Positions 1-4,517 of a stretch of 6,045 nucleotides of DNA are shown piece after piece (position 1 is the first letter of the stretch; each line of letters begins with the position of its first letter). Made by a program: the position numbers and the translations under genes. Below the pieces are notes generated by a model. The model was not told where the DNA came from and did not search any database. It was given only the letters and a program-made list of their open reading frames with translations. The stretch comes from Clostridiales bacterium (lineage in GTDB: Bacteria; Bacillota_A; Clostridia; Oscillospirales; Oscillospiraceae), in assembly GCA_019417795.1 (NCBI GenBank), contig DXUR01000179.1:1-6045 (forward strand), in the 5' to 3' direction.

Positions 1-113
1 AGTACGCGGTGTGTGCTGCGTTCGGCCATGATCCCGGCGGCGACTGCGGCAGAGCCGCCGGTCAGCACTGCGCCGATCAAAATGCCCGCAATCAGATATA
101 GACTTTTTTTCAT
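1..113 (-). CDS. Secreted protein, N-terminal fragment (possible stalk-domain protein)
   Basis: Only the first 37 codons are in the window; the gene runs off the left edge. The start is ATG at 113, with the Shine-Dalgarno stretch AAGGGGG (130-124) ten bases upstream. The residues begin MKKSLYLIAGILIGAVLTGG and continue through an Ala/Val-rich stretch to IMAERSTHRV. This is a classical signal peptide: two lysines, a hydrophobic core at about residues 5-18 and small residues near 22-27 where cleavage could occur, so the product should be exported. From memory, a signal sequence followed at once by an 'ERSTHRV' segment is common in Clostridia surface proteins with a copper-amine-oxidase-N-like 'stalk' domain; the domain itself lies outside the window, so this is inference. 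The start is 5 bases after the stop of the 65-residue gene, so the two are probably cotranscribed. Confidence 0.75.
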   Translation of the reverse strand, partial: MKKSLYLIAGILIGAVLTGGSAAVAAGIMAERSTHRV

Positions 114-118
114 TCGCG

Positions 119-316
119 TTACGCCCCCTTCCGATAAAATATCGTCGTCACGCTGGCAGTCATACGGTGGGTATCAGCGTCAAAGGTGCATCTGTCAAAC
201 TCGTAGATGCCCATCTGTTCCGCCTGTTCCGCAACTTCCGCAGGAAGATCAACAGTGATATTCATTTTGATTCGTATTTCGTCATTCTTCCTTTTAGGTC
301 TGAAATTCTTTACCAA
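119..316 (-). CDS. Small protein of unknown function (65 aa, TTG start)
   Basis: I do not recognise this gene. The start is TTG at 316, chosen because AAGGAAGG (330-323) sits six bases upstream; the first internal ATG (residue 18) has a possible site only about 20 bases away. The N-terminus is basic (KNFRPKRK). It is followed by MNITVDLPAEVAEQAEQMGI, a beta-strand-then-helix pattern that superficially resembles the start of a ribbon-helix-helix repressor, but the remainder (YEFDRCTF...ASVTTIFYRK) does not continue that fold convincingly. There is no signal peptide or membrane segment, so it should be cytoplasmic. It is the first gene behind two tandem promoters flanking an inverted repeat, and it lies 5 bases upstream of a secreted-protein gene. 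Autoregulation through that repeat is possible but unproven. Confidence 0.6.
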   Translation of the reverse strand: MVKNFRPKRKNDEIRIKMNITVDLPAEVAEQAEQMGIYEFDRCTFDADTHRMTASVTTIFYRKGA

Positions 317-357
317 ACTGATCCTTCCTTTCGGTTTATATTCTCCGGAGTGATTAG

Positions 358-386
358 AGGATAATACGGCAATCGCAGACTGTCAA
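358..386 (-). promoter_or_regulatory. Promoter P2, proximal, for the 65-aa gene
   Basis: On the minus strand TTGACA (386-381) is followed after exactly 17 bases by TATCCT (363-358). The -35 is a perfect consensus and the -10 matches four of six positions. The leader to the TTG start is about 35-40 bases. Spacing and position in the gap between the sortase stop and the next gene support a housekeeping sigma-A promoter. Confidence 0.55.
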
Positions 387-389
387 AGG

Positions 390-421
390 TTTATTTTAAA
401 TCTCTACGCCGTTAAAATAAA
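390..421. promoter_or_regulatory. AT-rich inverted repeat, probable operator
   Basis: Two perfect 10-bp arms, TTTATTTTAA (390-399) and TTAAAATAAA (412-421), flank a 12-base centre. The arm at 412-421 contains the -10 box of promoter P1, and the other arm ends 3 bases from the -35 box of P2. A dimeric repressor bound here could block both promoters. The stem has no G or C, so it would be a weak terminator, although a secondary role in ending the sortase transcript cannot be excluded. Confidence 0.5.
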
Positions 422-442
422 ATCGAAACAATTATTTGTCAA
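414..442 (-). promoter_or_regulatory. Promoter P1, distal, for the 65-aa gene
   Basis: On the minus strand TTGACA (442-437) is followed after exactly 17 bases by TATTTT (419-414). The -35 is a perfect consensus; the -10 matches four of six positions in a very AT-rich stretch. It lies 56 bases upstream of P2 in the same orientation, and its -10 overlaps the inverted repeat. Confidence 0.5.
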
Positions 443-463
443 TCACAGGCGTTTTTGGCATTT

Positions 464-1240
464 TCATTGTGTTATCTGCACTGCTTGGACGCAAATTCTT
501 TTTTCAGGCCGATCAGCGAGACAGGTAGTGAGTGTGATACGGTTATCGGCTGTTGCCTGTAAATAACTCCAGTCGGAATCCGAGATGGTCTTTACCAAAA
601 TCACCGCATAGGTCCTTGTTCCGTAGACCGTTGAATAGGTGATGGTATCGCCGATCTCCAGGTTCTTAATGCTGCCGATGGTGTATTTCGCGCCGCGGTT
701 ATGTCCGCAGACGCCGACATTGCCATCCCATCCAGAGGTAGAGCTGTAATGTCCGAGTCCCTTCCTCATGCTGGTGCCAGTTTCGCCCTCCCAGACCCTC
801 ATATTGATGCCAAGCGTCGGAATTTTCAGTGTGCCGATGCTTCCATCTCTGCGCTCCATCCCATCAACGCTAGTATACGCCGGTACGCTTGGCTTTACCG
901 GAAATACAGTCTCCGCCGGAATCCCATCGGAAATTCCGTAGTTACCGGATGGAGAAGTCGCAATGCTTTGCTGCAGGCCGGGGAGATTTACCTTTTCCAT
1001 GACACCGATCTGCGTTGTGCTGAAGCTGCCATAGGGAAGCTCCGGTATCTGATAGTCCACGAGATTTGGACCGCCGTAATTATACGCGGCACAATAGGTA
1101 TCCGCGTAAGAGGTCGCGGGATAATATTCCGTTCCTGCCCCTGTCTCAAAGCTGTAATCTGCCGCAAAGGCGCCAACCGATAGCGCTGCCATCGTCATAA
1201 GCGCCATTGCCGATCCGGTCAATCGTCTAAAGTGGTTCAT
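464..1240 (-). CDS. Sortase-family transpeptidase, secreted or signal-anchored
   Basis: This is a 258-residue cysteine transpeptidase of the sortase family, which cleaves a sorting motif in exported proteins and joins them to the cell wall or to pilus subunits. Residues 1-26 form a signal peptide (basic MNHFRR, hydrophobic core, AFA then AD). A low-complexity Tyr/Pro/Gly-rich region covers about 28-130. The sortase barrel starts near 136 (IGTLKIPTLGI). The catalytic triad is visible: His180 in CGHNRG, Cys240 in TLTTC, and Arg248 in RPEKRICV. The Cys-to-Arg spacing of eight and the overall pattern look closest to class D, but class assignment by eye is uncertain. Most sortases keep an uncleaved membrane anchor, so the apparently cleavable signal is unusual. 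The start overlaps the upstream stop as ATGA, which couples translation to the membrane-protein gene. The TGA stop is at 466-464. Confidence 0.9.
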   Translation of the reverse strand: MNHFRRLTGSAMALMTMAALSVGAFAADYSFETGAGTEYYPATSYADTYCAAYNYGGPNLVDYQIPELPYGSFSTTQIGVMEKVNLPGLQQSIATSPSGNYGISDGIPAETVFPVKPSVPAYTSVDGMERRDGSIGTLKIPTLGINMRVWEGETGTSMRKGLGHYSSTSGWDGNVGVCGHNRGAKYTIGSIKNLEIGDTITYSTVYGTRTYAVILVKTISDSDWSYLQATADNRITLTTCLADRPEKRICVQAVQITQ

Positions 1241-2145
1241 TCCATTTCCTCCTCCGAAGCACCTGTGTTCTCATTCTCTGAATCAGTATAGGCGGCAGCT
1301 TCGCGCCGACGCACAGATAACGTATGCAGGATACCAAATGTCACAGCGCCTCCCAGTACGGCGCCAATAACGAGCGCAGGCCAGCTTTCCGTGAGGAAGC
1401 CCCCAACGTCAGAAAGAGTGCGGCCAATACCATCCTTCGTTCCCAGATACGTCAGTACATAGGTAACGCTCTCTACGCCCTCATGTGTGATCTCTCCGGT
1501 GTATTCCGCAGTTGTCACATATCCTGTGGCCGCCTGATAGGACGCCCTTGCCGAATAGGTGGCAACGGCCTGATAAGCCGATGGCATCAGCGTTTCGCCA
1601 ACGAGATCTGTCCCTGTGACCTGCCATTCCACATTGGCAAGATTCAATGTACGGCCATTTTTCACTGTTGTCGGCGGCACATAGGCCATATCGTTGCGGT
1701 CAAGCCGCCCTATGGTCTTTGTTTCGCTCACAGTGTAGCTTTTTGTCTTATATCCGGATGCTTCTGTGTTGAGGCTGGTGTGGTCAAGAGCGAGGGTGCC
1801 AGAAAACTCACCGTCATCATATTCGATGGTCGGCTTCAACTGTCCCAAAATCAGCGCGAGATCATCCTGTTCTGTTTCCAGCGTGAACACCTCGGTGTGG
1901 ATCTTTGATTCATCCACCACATTCTCCTTCTTGACAATATTTGCAAAGGTATAAAGATAGCCCTCCAGCTCAAAGGGCTGCTCGATCAGGCTTTGCGGGT
2001 CCTGATCTGCCGGGATTGTAAATGTCTTGATGGCCTGCTGGCTGCCGTTCAGATTTTGTACCACTGTATCCGAGGGGACCTCCAGGGCAAATGCGGAGAC
2101 CGACATGGATAATGTCAGCAGTATGCAGAGGATTGCTTTTTTCAT
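1237..2145 (-). CDS. Secreted single-pass membrane protein of unknown family (302 aa)
   Basis: The start is ATG at 2145, preceded at nine bases by AGGGAGG (2161-2155); the frame stays open to 2217, but no good ribosome site supports a longer form. Residues 1-20 are a signal peptide (MKKAILCILL to SAFA). Residues 21-255 are extracytoplasmic, with Thr/Tyr-rich segments near 186-240 (repeated 'ATYS', 'ASYQ', 'AEYT', 'LTYL' strands) that suggest a beta-rich fold. A hydrophobic segment at about 256-278 is followed by RRR, then an acidic tail ending SEEEME. This is a type I topology: exposed domain outside, short tail in the cytoplasm. No LPXTG-like motif precedes the membrane segment, so it is not an obvious sortase substrate. 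It overlaps the sortase gene as ATGA, and its acidic tail codons form the sortase Shine-Dalgarno site. I do not recognise the family; a role in element-encoded surface structures is inference. Confidence 0.85.
   Translation of the reverse strand: MKKAILCILLTLSMSVSAFALEVPSDTVVQNLNGSQQAIKTFTIPADQDPQSLIEQPFELEGYLYTFANIVKKENVVDESKIHTEVFTLETEQDDLALILGQLKPTIEYDDGEFSGTLALDHTSLNTEASGYKTKSYTVSETKTIGRLDRNDMAYVPPTTVKNGRTLNLANVEWQVTGTDLVGETLMPSAYQAVATYSARASYQAATGYVTTAEYTGEITHEGVESVTYVLTYLGTKDGIGRTLSDVGGFLTESWPALVIGAVLGGAVTFGILHTLSVRRREAAAYTDSENENTGASEEEME
1246..1255 (-). promoter_or_regulatory. Sortase ribosome binding site inside the upstream gene
   Basis: GGAGGAGGAA (1255-1246, minus strand) ends five bases before the sortase ATG at 1240. 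The same bases encode glutamates of the SEEEME tail of the upstream membrane protein, so the tail and the ribosome site are constrained together. With the ATGA overlap this indicates translational coupling. Confidence 0.7.
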
Positions 2146-2225
2146 GTTATGGAACCTCCCTAAAGTAAAAGAATGATCTGTGTTTGCCGTTTTCACTGTG
2201 CCGGGGAATATGCACACTCATCGTT

Positions 2226-2618
2226 TCACATCCCCTCCTCCCTGATCTTGTATTCTACTGTGCGCTCCGGATATTTACGCAGCGCATCAAGTATTCTGAG
2301 AGAGTTCTCCAACGCCTGCATCGTATCGCGTTTTTGGTGCTTCACAAATGCGTAAAGGAGCAGGACCTCCCCATTGGGGCAAGGGTGGAAGATCACGCGG
2401 ATCAGGACCTTGCTTTTGACTCGCAGCTCACAAAGCTCCCGGTACCGCTCAAGCGAGAAGTGCTTAAAATGCGGCTCCTTCATTTCCGGTTTCTGCGGCA
2501 GGGACATCTGATACAGGCGCAGAATGATTTTCTCCCGCAGATGTGCTTCCAGTCCGTCTATGAACTCAGGCACCTGTGGTACTTTGCCAGGGGGCTGATA
2601 AACAAAAATCCCTTTCAT
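2226..2618 (-). CDS. RelE/HigB-like (Gp49-type) toxin-fold protein
   Basis: This 130-residue protein has the pattern of the phage-derived Gp49-like/HigB branch of the RelE/ParE toxin superfamily. In order: VPEFIDGLEAHLREKI (helices, about 15-31), EPHFKHFS (48-55, compare the family 'EPhvKhL'), the strands ELCELRVKSKVLIRVIFH (61-78), then VLLLYAFVKHQKR (85-97), the core 'vvLLhgFvKKtqk' signature, and a final helix (ALENSLRILDAL). Toxins of this type usually cut mRNA at the ribosome and are neutralised by an adjacent Xre/HigA antitoxin. None is visible here: the flanking genes are an unknown 138-residue protein upstream (4-base ATGA overlap) and a membrane protein downstream. It is slightly long, with a charged C-terminal tail (about 116-130). 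It could be an orphan toxin, a detoxified derivative, or paired with the upstream protein. Family call fairly sure, activity not. Confidence 0.75.
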   Translation of the reverse strand: MKGIFVYQPPGKVPQVPEFIDGLEAHLREKIILRLYQMSLPQKPEMKEPHFKHFSLERYRELCELRVKSKVLIRVIFHPCPNGEVLLLYAFVKHQKRDTMQALENSLRILDALRKYPERTVEYKIREEGM

Positions 2619-3031
2619 GGCATCACCTCCTTGGCACAGGCCAGCTTTTTCAAGTGTTCGATATAGAGCACCGCAAAATCGCCTGCGAGACTAAGTGTTC
2701 CACTGATCCACCAGATCGGATCAGGCAGCACCTGGAATAAGCGGTCATATTGGAGACAAACCAGCAAGAAAAGCTGTCTCGGCTCCGCATGATCCGCTGC
2801 GTCAAATAACCGCCGCAATTCAGTTTGGACGCCGGAATAGTCCTGGCAGCTATCGCACAAATCATCAAACAACAGTCCGGCAAAGACACGGCTCAGTGCG
2901 GACAGCGCCGCCATCTCCGTGTTTCCGTCATCTGAGATCAGTCCCATCCGGCACAGTCGCTCCGATGCGCCGTCATCAAAAGGATTCTGGGGCCGTACCG
3001 TGCTTTGAAGCTGCATTTTTCTTTTTTTCAT
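2615..3031 (-). CDS. Unknown 138-aa protein coupled to the RelE-like gene
   Basis: I do not recognise this family. The start is taken as ATG at 3031, because GTGAGG lies six bases upstream; an in-frame GTG at 3043 is an alternative that would overlap that site. The N-terminus is basic (MKKRKMQLQ); the body is acidic and helical-looking, with FDDLCDSCQDYSG at about 55-67 and RQLFLLVCLQYDRLF at 85-99. A tryptophan-containing hydrophobic stretch, PIWWISGTLSLAGDFAVLYI (105-124), is more likely a buried helix than a membrane span, since it is broken by Gly and Asp. There is no signal peptide. The stop overlaps the RelE-like start as ATGA, and the last codons (KEVMP) encode that gene's Shine-Dalgarno site. 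Toxin-antitoxin pairs often show such coupling, so an antitoxin role is conceivable, but no DNA-binding motif is visible. Confidence 0.7.
   Translation of the reverse strand: MKKRKMQLQSTVRPQNPFDDGASERLCRMGLISDDGNTEMAALSALSRVFAGLLFDDLCDSCQDYSGVQTELRRLFDAADHAEPRQLFLLVCLQYDRLFQVLPDPIWWISGTLSLAGDFAVLYIEHLKKLACAKEVMP
2623..2632 (-). promoter_or_regulatory. Near-perfect Shine-Dalgarno site of the RelE-like gene
   Basis: AAGGAGGTGA (2632-2623, minus strand) is essentially the full complement of the 16S rRNA 3' end, and it lies a few bases before the ATG at 2618. It is the strongest ribosome site in the window and sits within the last codons of the 138-aa gene. Confidence 0.75.
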
Positions 3032-3059
3032 CTTATACCTCACAAGCGATGGAATGGTA

Positions 3060-3091
3060 AAAGGCCCGGCACCTTGCGGTGTCGAGCCTTT
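3060..3091 (-). terminator. Stem-loop terminator downstream of dinD
   Basis: Arms at 3060-3073 and 3078-3091 pair over 14 positions around a four-base loop, with one C/A mismatch (3066/3085) and one G-T wobble (3069/3082). The stem has a GC-rich core and AAA/TTT ends. On the minus strand it is followed by a short T run (CCTTTTACC). It lies about 70 bases past the dinD stop and 29 bases before the 138-aa gene. The weak T run suggests incomplete termination or attenuation; a plus-strand function is also possible. I saw no convincing promoter between it and the next gene. Confidence 0.65.
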
Positions 3092-3158
3092 CAGCAGTTC
3101 TTATTTGAGTTTACATTTGCCTGCGTTGAAGCAGTCTTTTCCTGACCGTGGGAAGATA

Positions 3159-4019
3159 TTACTCGTCCAGCATAAGCTGCCCATCTATTGCTTTTTGCTT
3201 TAAACGCTGCATTTGCTCTTTCTCCAGTTGGGCAATACTTTTTTCCGGTGTTGGGAGATCCTCCGGCATGGTGCCGTCGATCTTTCGGATCGCCTCCCTG
3301 ACCTCGTTTCCAACCGCATAATGGACAGCGGTTGCTGTATTGGCGTCTTCAACTTGATCTTTACGAAGTTTTTCCTCCGTCTGCGAAATGCGAAACAGAT
3401 TAGCGATCAGCTCCGTACTTCCCATGTAATCAAGTATCTTTTGGCCGATGGCAAGCCCCTTTCTGTGGTGAATGTCATCTACGGTCATTCCGCCATACAA
3501 CCCCATATACCCGGCATTCTGAAAAATTGCGAACTCTTCCGCCGTGATGACGCCGGCACTTCGTGCGGTCTCGGCCAAGAGCTGATTCCACTGCTTAATG
3601 TCTCCGCGCACTACCAGTCTGCGGCTATCCTCATCTAACTGATTGAACCGGTCCGCGACCTCCTGCCGGTAGGTTTGAATCGCAAAGTAGGTCTGACCAA
3701 GAGCGATCACCTCTTTGCGCGGATCTCCGTTCTGGACGATCAGATAGCAGGCATAACGAGACAGTTCGTAGTCAGTGATTGTTTTTCTCGTTGCACCTGC
3801 CTCTACGATTTTCCCGACCTCAGGAAAATCGTCCGAGACGCTGCGACCGCTGTTCTCGCAGGCAATCATGGCACGCTTGATAACCTTATAGAAATTTTCC
3901 CATTTTGCGTAGTCCAGCACCGGTGCAAGTTCTCTCGCTGCCCAGTATTCCGTTCCGTCTGGTCGAGTCCGTTTGATGTCTTCAAAGCACTGATACTCTT
4001 TTGCAGATAATGTACTCAT
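3159..4019 (-). CDS. dinD: DNA damage-inducible protein D homologue (DinD)
   Basis: The 286-residue product aligns by eye along its whole length with E. coli DinD (about 274 residues). Shared blocks are ACENSG (53-58), LSRYACYLIVQNGDP (86-100), GQTYFAIQTYRQE (108-120), FAIFQNAGYMGLYGG (163-177), HHRKGL (184-189), QKILDYMGSTELIANLFR (193-210), QTEEKL (213-218) and GTMPEDLPTPEKSI (249-262). The N-terminal part is of the BRO-N/antirepressor type. E. coli DinD is LexA-regulated and acts against RecA filaments; carrying that role over to this protein is inference. The start is ATG at 4019, with AAGGGG eight bases upstream. The gene begins 26 bases after the broken BRO-N gene and is followed by a terminator. 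No LexA-type box was found upstream. On mobile elements such proteins may modulate the host SOS response or phage-like switches. Confidence 0.88.
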   Translation of the reverse strand: MSTLSAKEYQCFEDIKRTRPDGTEYWAARELAPVLDYAKWENFYKVIKRAMIACENSGRSVSDDFPEVGKIVEAGATRKTITDYELSRYACYLIVQNGDPRKEVIALGQTYFAIQTYRQEVADRFNQLDEDSRRLVVRGDIKQWNQLLAETARSAGVITAEEFAIFQNAGYMGLYGGMTVDDIHHRKGLAIGQKILDYMGSTELIANLFRISQTEEKLRKDQVEDANTATAVHYAVGNEVREAIRKIDGTMPEDLPTPEKSIAQLEKEQMQRLKQKAIDGQLMLDE

Positions 4020-4045
4020 TGCACATACCCCTTCATTGTTTTTCT

Positions 4046-4456
4046 CTACGTTGTTGAAGCGCTACTCAAGGCTCGGTCAATGGCCTGTTCAGGGTCAATG
4101 GTTTCTTCGATACGCTCACGGCCAACCTGAGCAAGCCAGCGTTTTACTGGTTCCGCGCGAGGTGACGGGATAGACTGGATAATGCGAAGAAGCTGCTCGG
4201 TTGTGGCAGCGTCAGTCTTATAGCTTTTTCCATCTGATGACATCATTTTCAGTTGTACGATATTTTCGTACAACTGAGTGGCCCCCTCAGATTTCAGCTT
4301 GCGCTTCAAATCGCTCCAATATCGCTGCGGGTTTTCACTCCCCGTCAGCACATGGATCACATCGATAACAGAGAAGTAACACTCTTCCTGTTCTTCATTC
4401 CAAGCCGTGCGAATGGGCTGGTTCTCAAAAAGCTAAATGTTCTCCTGTTCGCTCAT
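4046..4456 (-). pseudogene. BRO-N family (antirepressor-like) gene, broken by an amber codon and truncated
   Basis: Reading from ATG at 4456 (AAAGGA ten bases upstream), the frame gives MSEQENI, then TAG (4435-4433), then LFENQPIRTAWNEEQEECYF and VIDVIHVLTGSENPQRYWSD, continuing unbroken to TAG at 4048-4046. Intact relatives, as I recall them, start 'MSEQ..IQLFE...RT.W', so TAG most simply replaces a Gln codon (CAG). Family blocks remain: RYWSDLKRKLKSEG, QLYENIVQLKM, LLRIIQSIPSPRAEP, WLAQVGRERI and DPEQAIDRAL. About 140 residues of the usual C-terminal half are missing; the frame ends ALSSASTT. A fragment of 104 residues could start at GTG 4360, but it lacks the first third of the BRO-N domain. 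BRO-N proteins are DNA-binding, phage- and element-borne regulators. The gene is probably inactive unless the amber codon is suppressed. Confidence 0.8.
4249..4277. repeat. Perfect 12-bp inverted repeat inside the BRO-N pseudogene
   Basis: TCAGTTGTACGA (4249-4260) and TCGTACAACTGA (4266-4277) are exact reverse complements around a five-base centre (TATTT). On the coding strand it covers the codons of QLYENIVQL, a family-conserved segment, so coding constraint may explain part of it. Twelve perfect pairs with a short loop are still unlikely by chance in 6 kb. It could be a binding site or an RNA hairpin. Confidence 0.7.
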
Positions 4457-4488
4457 AGCGTCAGTGTCCTTTCTCTTTCTCTCCTGCA

Positions 4489-4517
4489 ATTATACATCAG
4501 CCGATCCGCTGCCGCAA
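4489..4517 (-). promoter_or_regulatory. Weak candidate promoter for the BRO-N/dinD unit
   Basis: On the minus strand a perfect TATAAT (4494-4489) lies right after the parB stop. TTGCGG (4517-4512), matching only half of the -35 consensus, sits 17 bases upstream. It is well placed 33 bases before the BRO-N start. The -35 part is weak and lies in coding sequence. Confidence 0.3.

Noticed and set aside
13..258. Open plus-strand frame at the left edge
   Set aside because: It is antisense to the signal-peptide gene and the 65-aa gene, both of which have good ribosome sites on the minus strand.
1324..1908. 194-codon open plus-strand frame opposite the membrane-protein gene
   Set aside because: It lacks a Shine-Dalgarno site and family resemblance; the minus strand has a signal peptide, membrane span and coupled neighbours.
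2221..2235. Half-match to the canonical parS site (GTTTCAC)
   Set aside because: Only one arm is present, and the palindromic second half is missing.
4438..4456. Possible LexA box upstream of dinD (two GAAC motifs)
   Set aside because: The motifs are direct repeats and not the inverted GAAC/GTTC arrangement, and they lie in the BRO-N coding start.
4046..4456. Whole-element reassignment of TAG to glutamine
   Set aside because: All complete genes here end in TGA or TAA, which does not exclude it, but the BRO-N gene is also truncated, so simple decay is more economical.
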